Below are positions 11,045-22,410 of a stretch of 64,000 bases of DNA, one piece after another. The notes under the pieces were generated by a model that was given only the letters and a program-made list of their open reading frames with translations, was not told the DNA's origin and ran no database searches. Positions within the stretch are counted from its first letter, which is position 1, and every line of letters begins with the position of its first letter. Both the position numbers and the translations under genes were made by a program. This DNA comes from Polyporus tsugae (lineage: Eukaryota; Basidiomycota; Agaricomycetes; Polyporales; Polyporaceae). Location of the stretch: assembly GCA_024305745.1 (NCBI GenBank), contig JAHRBS010000003.1, positions 496,001-560,000 on the forward strand, given 5' to 3'.

Positions 11045-13136
11045 TCAAACCACTCCCGGGGCGCGCGGCTCAATCCTGCAAGCAAACGGTTCGAGATGAC
11101 TGAGGGGGAAAGTTAGCCCATCCCCCAGACATGAGAAACGCTCCGCCACTACCTACATTATGGGCTCCACAGGAAACTTGACGTCCGGAGGAGGTCCTCC
11201 GTCCGGAACCGATACTTTGAAGGCCGCAAGCACCGAGGCGACGACGATCCATAGCAGGGCGTCCCCGTAGAACTTCCCCGGGCAGACACTGTGGACACGC
11301 AGTGAGCACCGTTAATGTTGCACGACGAGGCCAAGGGCGTCTTTCCTACGTACCGGCGCCCGAACCCAAAGACGATATGATGAATCTGTCTCGTAGACGT
11401 CTGTAGGAACGCAGCATCGCGGCCGTTGTCTGGGTCATAAAAGCGTCCGGGATCGAACATCCCGGGTTCCGGGAAACGGTCTGGGTTGTGCAGCATTCCC
11501 CTGTGGGCGAAGTAAGTAAGTGTCTATGCCTAACTCGGCCGTTACGCTGCATGCCATACCAAATGTTCGCGATCAGAGTCGTTCCCTGGGGCAAAACATA
11601 GTCGCCGTAGGCCATATCTTCCGACACGGTGCGCGAGGCTGAAAGCACAGTCGTCAGTAGCTGAGATACTGTCTAGATTTAGAGAAATGCACGTACTGAA
11701 GGGGATAGGGGGTGCCCAGCGCAAGATCTCGATCATGAGGGCCTCGGTATAGGGAAGGCGAGGACGATCTGAGAATACGGGCATGCGGTCTCGACCAACT
11801 ACAGCGTCGATTTCTGCTTGTGCTCTTGCTTGCGCTTCGGGGTAAAGCATGATCGCCATGAAGAAGGAAGCCGTAAGCGATCGGAGCTGAGGAATACATG
11901 TTAGCAAACCGTGATAGTATGTAGAAGATTACTAGGGAAGACCGCACAGGATCAGTGCCGCCACCGTACATGGACACGGTTGACCACTTAGCGATGCTCG
12001 TTTCTTCCTCTGAATCTGATCTGGCCAGTAACGTGCCTAGGAACGATGCGCCGACGTTGCGCTCATGCTGGCCGACGCAATCAGCGAAATGTTGGAGGAA
12101 CTGCGCCAAAGGGGACTCACGAAGTTGCTCCCGATGAAGTCTTCTGACCGAGCTAAGAGATTGTTGATATCCGCTCTATAACGTTGAATGGTACTAGAGG
12201 TCATTGTGCCCAAACACCACTCAGGGAGTATACCCGCTATACCTCACGCCATCAATGACCATATATGACTTGGGATCGCAAGCACGCCTACCGACAGTGG
12301 GGAAGAACTCTACCCAAGATCTATCCCTCAATGAAATCATGGATAGACCATTCGCGGTTACCTGTCTCAAGAGAGTAACCATCGCATCGTCCTTTGACAC
12401 AGCTTGATAGCCGATTGTGGAGGAAAGGAGTGTTTTTGAGTAGTAGCTGTCTCAAATGGGTATCAGAGCACGAGTAACCTAGGATCAGGGGAGCGACGAA
12501 CAAGTGGACATGCGAGATGAATTCATCCGGCGAGGACTTCAATGCAGAGATAAAGTCTGTGGATGCTTTCTCCAGCACACGATGCTGTGCGGGAATCGCT
12601 CGAGCGTTCAGGGCGTCGTGTATCTGCCGCCGAGAGCGATTGAAGCGGTGCCCTGGTTGCAACAAGGTCAATGCTCGATTGTACCTCGTCCTAGTTCCCC
12701 AGTAGGTGAATTACTGCCTTTCAGGCGGTAAAGGAGGCCACTTACAGCTGAGTCATCACGCTGACAGGTCTGTTCGATAACGCCGCGCAGCGTTTATTGA
12801 GGAGGTGGTCCGCAACCTCGAAATCCAAGACGAATGCTACGGGTTTGCCCAGAATCCTAGCGAAAATAAGGGATCCTACAAGCCATTCAGCTTTACAAAC
12901 GGCCAAAATAAATGAACCTACTCGCCATGCTCTTTGCGCCATTGAGCCAGTCGTTCGAAGGTGTGATCCTTGAAGAGAGTGAAAGTCAAGCCTATGATAG
13001 GATAGCCCTTTGGACCAGGAGGAGTAGGTAATGTACGGCGAATCACCCGATAGACACAAACCAGCAGGACCCCCAAGGTCACGGCCTCAGCGGCGAGGGC
13101 GAGGGATTGGTGGTCGAATGGAAGCACCAGCATCAT
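11045..13136 (-). CDS. Cytochrome P450 (P450-1)
   Basis: Minus-strand multi-exon gene. The start at 13136 gives an N-terminal membrane anchor (LALAAEAVTLGVLLVCVYRV) and the proline-rich hinge PTPPGPKGYPIIG. Downstream are the I-helix region MYGGGTDPVRS, the K-helix ExxR as MIEILRW, a PERF-like segment, the haem loop FGFGRR-VCPGKF split by an intron (11287-11355), and a last exon ending ACRIEPRAPGVV with stop at 11045-11047. It is of the class E type, close to the Agaricomycete group often labelled O-methylsterigmatocystin-oxidoreductase-like, and differs from P450-2/3/4. One intron has no consensus acceptor where expected (about 12407-12478); splicing at TATCAAG keeps the frame but drops a short GYQ-like segment. 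Head-to-head with A2, 515 bp apart. Confidence 0.8.
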
Positions 13137-13388
13137 GACTCCTAATCCTTGCTGCGTGCGGACGCGACTGCCGGTGCTTATAAAGGATAGAGATTACGTG
13201 CTAACCGGTCCATCTGACCCACAATGTCAGCGGCCGGGGTTTGTACTGGGTCGACCGTCGAAGGTCTGAATACTGAATCGTGAACTAAGCGTCAACTTGA
13301 ATGCGAACGAGGCCGGGCCGTGGGAAGTGCCGTCGGGTTTCTCCGGTGCTGAGCGCTGAACTTGACCTTCGCATGAATCCTATTCGTC

Positions 13389-13480
13389 TCCGCATTCGAG
13401 AAGCAATGTACAGATGGCCATCTGAAGGGGAAGATTCTACCATGCCGGGCGGAAGGTGTCGGCGTGGCACCGAGCGCGCC
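13389..13480 (+). promoter_or_regulatory. Conserved upstream block of AB-hydrolase A2
   Basis: Same ordered words as upstream of A1 and A3 (CCGCATTCGAGA; GGGGAAGATTC; GGCGGAAGGTGTC; CACCGAGCGCGC), here between the divergent P450-1 and A2 genes and about 170-260 bases before the A2 start. Confidence 0.4.
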
Positions 13481-13651
13481 TGCCTGGAGGCCGGAGACGC
13501 GTCAAACGGCGGCTGCTTGCAAGTGCCACCCGAGGGAGCTCCTTGGCCCCCTGGGACTCTGGCTCCTCCCCTCAGTCATACACATCCGTGACCCGTCCTC
13601 TTGTCGACCCAACCCTGGCCGGAGCCATCTCCCCTCCATTCCGACCCCCCA

Positions 13652-15053
13652 ATGTCAGACATAGACATAGAAGCCACTGACTTTACTCTTCCCGCTCTTG
13701 TCGCTGATGGCCGCATGGACGTTGTCGCGACTCGTTACCGTCATGGCAGCCAAGTTTCAGACACACAAATTGGCAGCGGTGCTCGCCTTTCTCTCGTCTG
13801 TCTGCATGCCGTATCGTATTGTACGTCGCTTTTGTCACTCAACTATCTCATGGTCCTGAACGATATCCATTTCCCCGGCAGACAAGGAGACGTGGTTGCC
13901 GACAATTGAGTCTCTCTTCCAGCTGCAGGCGAAAGCTCGGAATAACCGCTTCACCATCATCGAGGCATGGTCCATCGACTCGCCGAACCATGGTCGCGCC
14001 GCGATCGCAAACGAGGATCGACTGATGAGTCTACCTCAAGGACTCGGTGAGCCCGATTTCTGCTATATCGCAATCCGGACACTGAGTCCTCTCGTGTACA
14101 GACGCACACGACTGGGCCCGGGCGATCCAGGTCCTGCTCCAATCTGGCCTCATTCAAGGAACATCGATCATCGGCTTGGGCCACTCCGGAGGTGGCTGCG
14201 TCCTGTATGACGTCTCTTCTTCTTCCATGTCTCCCCTCGGACTGACGGTTGCTCAGGCCACTGACTACTATTGGCTATCCCATCGACGACCTTCCGTTCT
14301 CGTCCATTGTCCTAGTAGAACCAGGTATTATGACCCCGCAGATGATTAAGCGCGTCACCGCCATGGGAATTCCTTACAACAGCATCCTCGCAATGGCGAA
14401 GACCCGCAAAGACACCTGGCCTTCCCGTGAAGCGGCACGCGCTTGGATGTCGACTCGACTTCCCTGGAAACATTGGACGCCGCGCTCGCTTGATCTCTTC
14501 GTTGTGCGTGGCGACGTCGACATTGCGCGTGTCTTGCCAAGCTAACATCAGCGATATGCCCAGGAGTACGGTCTGCGTGACCTTCCGACGATGACGTATC
14601 CGGATGCCCAGAGCGGTGTGACGCTCTGTTGTACCCGCGTTCAAGAAGTCGCAGGATACGTACACAACCAAGATTCTGTCGACACCTTGGAGCGTTTGAA
14701 GGATATCTGTCCTGTCATTCCCGTGCATTGCGTCTTCGGGGATCGCACCGACCTCATGTGAGTAGAGTTCCTCCAAATGACCATTCTCATTCCGTCCTGA
14801 CCTCATATCATGTTTAGACCGGATATCGCAAAAGCTGATATTGTTGATGAGCAGCAAGGCCGAAAGATGGCCACCATCACGACCATCCCGGGTCGCGGCC
14901 ACCTGGTAGGCGACAGAGCTCTGCCCCCCGTTATTATGGTTCTGATGCTATTCGTTCAACCAGATCCTCATGGAAGATCCTCAGAGCGTCGCGCTGGCGG
15001 TGTGGGGCATCTTACACCACTGCAAATGGGGCGAGAAGCTTAGTAGGCTGTGA
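13652..15053 (+). CDS. AB-hydrolase A2, intact
   Basis: Seven exons (13652-13820, 13882-14046, 14102-14204, 14257-14503, 14564-14757, 14818-14905, 14964-15053) total 1056 bases, 351 residues, with phases 1,1,2,0,2,0. The nucleophile elbow is GHSGG (Ser inside GxSxG), with TIGYPIDDLPFSSIVLVEP after it, FGDRTDLM as the likely acid region and GRGHL with the likely catalytic His near the C-terminus. The size and order fit a single AB-hydrolase-1 domain without signal peptide, so a cytosolic ester or C-C hydrolase is likely. It is the only complete, unbroken member of four paralogues in the window (A1 and A3 broken, A4 cut by the window end), and it shares an upstream gap with P450-1. Confidence 0.85.
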
Positions 15054-16700
15054 TGGAGTATGCGGCCATGCTATCGTGTGTCGGTGAATGTATCAACTTC
15101 CTGCACAAATGTCGATTCGCTTCTGATGTGCCCGTCACTCGATGGTACATATGCTCGTCGGATGCTTCTCTCGTCAGATATGCCACCCGTATTACTCCCG
15201 CGATCTCTCCGAGTTACAAAGCTGGGATCCAGCAGTAAATCTGTTACCGCCTGCGAGCGGACTTCCGACCAGCAAAGGTGTTCTTATCTAGAACCGTCGG
15301 CTATGGATATTGCAGAGTCGTCTTCTTTTTCGGGTGCATTGGAACAAATACGTACTCACCGAAACACTGCGAAGAAACGAACTTTTCTGCAGCGAGGAAA
15401 GCCTATAGAAATGATGAACATTTCCTAGATCTTTCACCCCAACGGAAAGTCTTTGCAAAAAGCACCTTTCCTCGGCCACAATAGGCCCATGAGCCTTTTC
15501 GGGCTCTAGATTGGCGCCTTTCCAAAGCCTTTCCGTTACGGTGAAATTTTGATGGAAAGGGTCCAACCCAGAAGGCTATCCATCGACTTTCCATAACGTG
15601 GAAAAGTTGATTTCTCCCCAGTGAAAAGCAAGCCTTCAGACTCGACATGGCCATCTTTTCGAAGCGTCGCGAAGACTCATACTTCCCGGCTGTTGTGTAC
15701 ATATCTACCCCTTCCTCCGATATCGGGCTGCTTACGGGTTTCCTCTTTCAGTCCGCCACGGTCTCAGTCGGCTGTCATATGGTACGTCACATGAGCGCAT
15801 GGCCGGCTCTCCCGGGGGCAAGTATCGTTATCTCTTCGTCAGATTGCTCCCGACCGACGTACAACTTCTTTGAACATGCTATTCCTTGAAGCGTGCTGGA
15901 CCACGCATATGGCCACAGGGTGCCTTCGCGGTGACTACGATCAGGAAGCATAACACAACGTCCGGAGTACAGCCAAGTCCAGTGCATCTTTCGATCCATG
16001 TAAGCGGCCGGACGAAGTTCAGGCATTCAGTCTGGCCGCTCGGCCTTTTTTTTTTTTCCAAGTCTGACCCTGCCAACGTACTTCTTGTCCACAGCTACTT
16101 CTACCGCGGAATCCTCCTTGACATAACCATCAAAGTCAAGTTCACAGCGGGCACGGACGATCGATGATGCCCTCCCATGGACGGGGGCCCTTGCCAGTGG
16201 CCTCCCTTCGACACACTTTCCGCTTCTCCCCGCAACTCTCCTCAGTCGGAGTCCTTGATCTGACCGCTCTTCTCGGGTGATGTTGTGGGCCCGATGCGCA
16301 CGTTCTGACAGGACCGGGACATCTCGTGTAACAGCAACGCGCGTACTGCAGTAGCATCATCCGCCTCCCCCCCCCCTCCCTCCCACACCAACTGAGTCCG
16401 TATCATATGACCTACCAAGTTCTGCGCAGCGTCGTGAAAATCTGCCAAAACTCGCCTTCGATCTCAGCTGAGGTCGGATCTCGCGGCAGGCACTGTGCGC
16501 TTGTACATAATAACTGAGTCGAACTCTAAACTACCATTGTGAAATTTGCCCGTAGAACGTAGAAACCATTCGGTTGCAATAGCTAGGGCCGTCTTCGAAT
16601 AAGGTCCCCGGCAGGCGTTCTGATACCAATCCTACTACTGTACATGAATGAACAAGGGCGAGACAGACATACCGGACTCGTACAAGATAGTTAGTTATCA
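15054..16700. other. Intergenic region without a supported gene
   Basis: After the A2 3' flank there is a CTTTCC/GGAAAG-rich stretch (separate entry). From about 15780 to 16450 a few words echo the region behind A1, but no exon chain could be built. A poly-T run lies at about 16047-16059 and a C-rich run at 16368-16380. Confidence 0.4.
15395..15610. repeat. CTTTCC/GGAAAG-rich repeat stretch
   Basis: The hexamer CTTTCC or its complement occurs about eight times in roughly 210 bases, several times as CTTTCCGTTA or its complement AACGGAAAG. This is compatible with a small palindromic repeat or MITE, but I could not define terminal repeats or a target duplication. Confidence 0.35.
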
Positions 16701-18897
16701 CTACAGCTCCAAGCCGTTCACAAGTTCCACAGCGCCGGGGAACCGAGGGGTCAATTTGAACGGAAAGGCGGATGGAAGACTGCCGATGCCGCGTCCGAGT
16801 CAGCGATCGGCCCCCCAATGAACGGGAGCAAGCGTCAAAGGCAGAGACGAACCTGACGAGCCCAGAGCACCATTCCACCTTGGATGGCGCGCTTGTGGGG
16901 TTTGAGATGTCGAACAAGTGCAGCATCAAGGCAACTGTCAGCCAGACGCTCTCGTCTGCGAAGAACCTGCCAGGGCAGATTCTTGCGCCGGTGGAGGTCG
17001 GATGTTGTTAGCCTCGCGCAATGTGAAGGAGTCGACGGGTCATTACGGATACAAATACACATACCTCCTACCGAAGCCGAACGAAACCCGCGTAGGATCT
17101 GGTTCGCCGGTGGGTGCATTGGGGCTTGCTTCGTATCGCTCGGGGATGAATTCCATTGGATCCTTGTACACCGCGTCGTCGTGGAGCATAGCGCTGCTCA
17201 GCTGCGCAGTGAGAAAGTGCGCACGCATTTGAGGTCGGTAAAACGGGCCCAGAATACGTACAATATGTTGGCGATCACTGTGGTGCCCTTGGGTATGAAC
17301 ATGCCTCGATATGTATCGTCTTCGGTCGACGCGTGGGGGACACCTGGGAGGGGAGAGGCTTGCACCACAGTTAAACGTGAGAGGTGAGCAAGTACGAACC
17401 GAGGGGCGAGGCTGCCTTCCAGCGCAATGTCTCCTTCACGATGTTATCGATGTATGGTAGGCGAGCACGATCCTCAAACGTCGGCAGACGATCCCTGCCA
17501 ACAATCCGGTCCAACTCCTCCTGCCCACGCCGCTGTGCGTCCGGGTACAACGTCATCGCGAGAACAAAGTTGAGTAGCGCGGCTACAGTCTAGTAGAGAC
17601 GTCATCAGCACTCAATTGCACATCGTGTTGAAAAAAACTGACTGTATCCGCGCCAGCTGTTCCATATCATCGGACCAGTCAGTGGTTCGGTTTCGGTCTC
17701 CTAACCGGATGGAAGGCAACGCACCGCTGTACACAACAGCACCACAGTTCATCGCGAACTCGTCCTTGTCAATCTCTTCGACAGGAAAGTCGGGCTGGAG
17801 AAGTCTGCTGACGACGGAATCCCGGTAGGTTCCGGATGCCTAGAACTAGTCAACATCGGCCAGACATTGGGTCTGGACTGATGCGCTCACGAGCTGGGCC
17901 TTGACTGCTTGGAAGGGGGCATAGCGCATGTCCCACGAGAGCTTACGAGCGTGCAACGCTGCGCGTTGGAACCCTGCTCCTGGAAACCATGCGGGGACAT
18001 ACTTCACTGATTCTTGGTCATTTTCAGGCGCGACACGAAAAGAACTACTGAGACTCACAAATCGGAATGACGTCGACCAAGTTGCTTCCCGGTGTCTTTT
18101 CGTCATTTTCGCGGACGGCTTCTGCAAGCGCGACAAACTCGTCTTCAGCGGAATTTACTTGATGACCATAGGTGACCATCATGATCGCTGCTCCGGCCAT
18201 ACTGTGCAGGAGGTGAGCTGACGACAGTGGACATGCACAATCCGGCACGTACTGCTTGAGGTGTTTGGATAAGTCGGCAGGTGTTTGACAGAGGCGGGAG
18301 ACGAGGGACAGCGACTCTTTGACGATAATCGGCCGATACGACGACGCTACCACGGAGTGCTGAAACTCCTGCTGAATGGTCTTGCGGTAGGCCAGAAACG
18401 CTTTCCCGTATGCCATAAGAATCAGGCTCCAGTCCCACCCCATTCTAATCCATGTGTGTCAATGTGCGCAACGACGATGCACCGTGCAGCAAAACGATAC
18501 TCACAATTCGTTGATCATGACTAGCCTAGGCCGCGAGGAGTAAATAGCGCCTTTGCGGTCGAGAAGGTCGCGAGCGGCTTCGAACGAGCTCAAGACGAGT
18601 AGCTTTGAGCCAAGGGCGGTAAAGTAAACGACGTCGCTCCCTACGTCCAAAGCTCAAATTCAGATCGAAACGTTGAGAGTGATTCAAAGGCGTACCACAC
18701 TGTTTGCTTATGTCCCGATAGGATTCCCATTCATAGCCCCCGGACGGAATGTCGGCCAGATTGCCGACCAGAAGCCGCCGTGGCGGGCCAGGAGGATAGA
18801 CCCTGGTATCGCTTCCACGGCGGAGGACGAGCAGGACGAGCAAAGCGACGACGGAGCCGACGGCTACAGGCAGAACTTTGCCTGAGTAGGAGTCCAT
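16701..18897 (-). CDS. Cytochrome P450 (P450-2), intact
   Basis: A full chain of exons joins in frame from the start at 18897 to the stop at 16701-16703. Exon 1 gives a membrane anchor (VGSVVALLVLLVL) and PPGPPRRLLVGN. Then follow the C-helix GWDWSLILMAYG, the I-helix oxygen-binding motif AGADTT (split by introns), the K-helix ETLR in IVKETLRWK, a PERY segment, the haem loop FGFGRR-ICPGRF around an intron at about 16982-17070, and the final FPFKLTPRFPGAVELV. About 520 residues, ER-anchored monooxygenase needing a reductase partner. P450-3 and P450-4 are close paralogues with the same introns. It lies head-to-head with methyltransferase C1. Substrate unknown; the clade is often labelled O-methylsterigmatocystin-oxidoreductase-like. 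Confidence 0.88.
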
Positions 18898-19741
18898 AGC
18901 GGAGGTAATCCAGCGTATGGGGAGGGAGGTTGATGGAAGCAGTCTGCAGTCGCGAACTTGGAGTATCCCAGTTTGTGCTAGCGGGCGTCTTCAAAAGTGC
19001 GTGGGTATGTGATAGATCGAAGAGCAGGTCATGGGCGAGCAGCGATCTGTCAACCGGGAGAAAGCGGGAGAACCCAGTCACCTCCCCCTCTAATGCCTTA
19101 GGGGCATTCATTGGATGTCTAGAGCCAGTCCGGGGTTGTTCCTTCGGGCCTCGAGGTTTGGACGATGCGCCGTGAAAGGCAGTAACAAAAAAGCCAGCGG
19201 CGGCGCTATAATTAGCTCCGCGGCGATACCCGAGACGCCACCTGCACTGCATTCCCAGTCAGTACGACCCCAGACACCCCTTGTGCTTCCCTCCCTTCGC
19301 ATAATATCGCATCCGCGCTCTGTGCTTCACTCCACACCCTCCATCACAGGCGCGGGGTCTTCCATCGGAAAGTGGAGAATCGAGCGAGGGCTTCGGCAGA
19401 CCTCCAGAGTATGCATCTGAGTCCTGGTCTCACCTGCTGGTCTTTCCAGTCGTCAGACATCCGAGCGCTCACCAGTCACTTTTGGCTCATCCGCAGTGGC
19501 GAGCTCGATGACTGGCCGAATAGGCTACGCTCAATACCTACCATGGGGGTGCTTCTACTCGCGGCGGAACGTTCAATCTGCCCGACAGCAACACTTCTGA
19601 GCTAACGCCGGTGGTCCGTCTGGTTCGAGAATCAAGGTAATACGTATTCGTCGACGTGTCTCCGTATGACTTATGACGGAGTATTTATATCCGACCATAC
19701 GTTCAAGTCTTCCAAGTTTCAGTCCTCATTCGCACGGCAAG
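18898..19741. promoter_or_regulatory. Bidirectional upstream region P450-2 / C1
   Basis: The 844-bp gap between the divergent starts. A word TGCGTGGGTATGTGATA followed by ATCGA at 18998-19020 lies about 100 bp upstream of the P450-2 start. The same word is found about 100 bp upstream of P450-4 (46562-46587). CGCACGGCAAG immediately precedes the ATG of both C1 and C2. Confidence 0.45.
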
Positions 19742-21815
19742 ATGGCCATTACTCATTCGACCTTGCTCCACCCTCCCACCTTGCGTTCGTACCTTGTTTC
19801 GGCAGGCTACTTCCAAACAAAAGTCCTGACGTTCTTCAGTGGCTTCGGTGCGTTCTCTGCATGTCCCGTCCATCTGTTGGGGCTAATACCCTCTCTATTC
19901 ACAACATAGCGAGGGAACGAGTCTTCAATGCCCTGAGGGATGGCATTGTCCGCGGGACCCTGACAGTCGAAGATGGAGACGACACATTCGTGTTTGGTTC
20001 CCCTCCAGGGCTCGCCGTAACTCTCGAAGTGTGCAATCCCGACATGTGGACGAGGATTCTGATCTCTAGCGACCTCGGAGGTATGAGAGTTATGTTTACG
20101 ACCCGTTCTCATTAGCTCATGGTTGCCGATGATGTAGTGTCCGAGGCGTACATGGAAGGCGAGTTTCAGGTGTCAAGCTTGAAGGATCTGTTAAACGTAC
20201 GTAGGGCTTGCATGACGTATCAGCATCTCAGGTTGATCTTTTTCATGTGCATTACAGCTCTGGTTAGACAATCGTCTCACAATGCCCAGCCTAGAAAGCA
20301 GGTTCAGCGCCTTTTTCACCCGTTACTCTGCGCTCGCAATCAACGCCTTGGGGCGGCAGAACGTGTCAAATGCGCTGTGGAACGTGGTAACTATCACCTG
20401 TCCGAATGTCCCCGGTTGCGTAGCTGAGCTCCGCTCACAGGAAGTAGCGTACAATACGTCCAACACTTTCTACCAGGTGCGCATTCATACAAGTAAATAC
20501 CACGCACTCGTCACTCACACCTCATGCTAGTGCTTTCTGAGCAAGGAGATGATGTATTCCTGCGCCATATGGGGAGAAGAGGAGAACGGCGTACGAGGCG
20601 ACCTCACAGTTGGCCCAACGCCGGGCGACCTGGAATCTGCTCAGCGCCGCAAGATCCGCACCATTCTCACGAAGGCCCGTGTCCGCGCTGGAGATAGACT
20701 TCTGGAGATAGGCTCGGGGTGGGGCGCGATGGCGACTGGGGTAGGCGCGCCTGCCAGTTGCAGTCTCTCAGCGCGTCGCAATCAGCTCATGCGTTTCACA
20801 GGCGGCCCTCCTCGGATGTACCGTCGACACCATCACACTCTCCTACGAGCAGATGGTGATGACCGAGCGACGTGCTCTGGAGGCTGGCGTCAGTGACCGC
20901 GTCCGCGTCCATCTATGCGACTATCGTCGCATGCCTCCATCTTTCGAACACGCGTTTGACGCTATGGTCACCTGCGAGATGATCGAGGTACTCGTTCCCC
21001 TCTTGGCGTGACCCTCCCAAGGTGTTGACTGCCCTTTTCCAGGCCGTAGGTCCGCGCTACATGCACGAGTTCGTCCGCTGCATGGATTGGGCTTTGAAGA
21101 GGGACAAGGCGACTATGGTCATCACTGCGACGTCTCAACCAGAGTTCCGGTATACGGACTACCAGTGCGTGCTACTGACTTGGCGGCAAATCGACGTCTG
21201 TCTGACCTTTTTTCTTCTTCTCAAGGCCAAACGACTTTGCGCGCCACTATCATTGGCCGAACTGCCATTTGCCATGCGCGACCAGTGTCGCCAAAGCGGT
21301 TCAAGAGGCGGCTCCCGGAAACTTCTCATTCCATAACCTCGAGGACCATGGACCCCGTAAGTGTTCTCTTCGCATCCTCCGATGGATGCCGTTCTTAGAC
21401 TTGATGCCGTCAGATTATTGCAGGACGCTTCGAGAGTGGGGCAGGTACGCAGTTGGCACATACACTGCCCCCCCCCCAGCGATACGCAAGCTGACAGCCC
21501 TTGACTCGATACATACAGGCGTTTGGATCTGAACTTCAAAGGCGAAGTCGTCGAGGAACTGCAGCAGCGGTACCCTCAGCTGCGCAACGAGAAGAATCTC
21601 GAAGCCTTCAAGCGGAAATGGCACTACATGTTCGTCTACTCCGAGGTCGGATACGCCCGGTCCTACACCACGTTGAACTGCTGGACGTTCACTCGGCCGG
21701 TACGTCCCCACCCTGCAAAGCGCAAGTCCGCATGAGGGCTATTTACTTATTTACTTACTTACTTACTTACTTACTTACGGGCCGTTAGGAGAACGTGTCC
21801 GAACCGTGCGCTTAG
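19742..21815 (+). CDS. Cyclopropane-fatty-acyl-phospholipid synthase-like SAM methyltransferase (C1)
   Basis: Twelve exons join in frame to about 460 residues. The N-terminal half reads LVSAGYFQTKVLTFF and RVFNALRDGIVRGTLTV; the C-terminal half is the CFA/mycolic-acid cyclopropane synthase domain. Its features are FLSKEMMYSCAIW, LTVGPTPGDLESAQ, the SAM-binding motif LEIGSGWGAM, VDTITLSYEQ, HLCDYRRMP, FDAMVTCEMIE and the terminal FKRKWHYMFVYSEVGYARSY. Such enzymes transfer a methylene or methyl group from SAM to unsaturated fatty acyl chains of phospholipids; fungal members may act as C-methyltransferases. After EMIE the sequence is AVG, where bacterial enzymes usually have HVG. The last intron contains a TTAC microsatellite; the last exon (21789-21815) codes only ENVSEPCA. 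The start is set by agreement with C2. Confidence 0.85.
21742..21778. repeat. (TTAC)n microsatellite in the last C1 intron
   Basis: About eight to nine tandem TTAC units, one imperfect near the start, lie between the donor after CGGCCG and the acceptor at GTTAG (21788). They do not touch coding sequence. Confidence 0.85.
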
Positions 21816-22410
21816 CCGAATGGAGGATAGATAATAGCGACGCAACTTTGGGTCGGCACACGTCTAGATGATCCCTGGGCTTCTCGGAAATGAAACCAGG
21901 CGTCAACCTCGTGCTTTTTTTCATTTGGTCGTTCAGCTCGCGCTTTCGATTATCGCGACCATGTACTAGTCCATCGGTGTTGAAATACATATACATATAC
22001 ATACAAATGATCTTGGTTTCAGCAGCCAATCACGAGCTCGACCGACCAGTTGAATAGGGGTCAAATAGCTGCCGCGACAATAATTCTTGTTGCCCTATGC
22101 TGAGCTCCACCAAAAATCTTGGACTCCGGCGAGCGGGCTGGGTTTCTGGGACACAAGTTCGTTGACGTGTGCTGCGTGCAATAAGTTGGAAGATGCTACT
22201 AGGCCACCGTGCTTGCCGAATGTCAGGTATTGTCGGGGCTTCACGGCCAGTGACAGAGCGGCAGTGACTGGGTTTGCAGGGCAACCTCTTGGTTAACGCC
22301 GCCGGGTGACGTTGCCGCGTGTTGAACTTAACATTCGAGTCACTCATGATTCATCGACGCAGAGGGATAAATAGATTCGCATAAAAGGAGTCTACATGAT
22401 GGGCACGGAA

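Noticed and set aside
11145..11160. Early stop in P450-1 (ATAATGTAG)
   Set aside because: GTAGGT is an intron donor; splicing to 11099 gives the normal C-terminus IIHLEPFACRIEPR.
12000..12260. Apparent frameshift in P450-1 after the FFPTV segment
   Set aside because: A phase-1 intron (donor GTAGGC, acceptor GTGAG) restores the frame as GIAGILPEWCLGT, so no lesion is needed.
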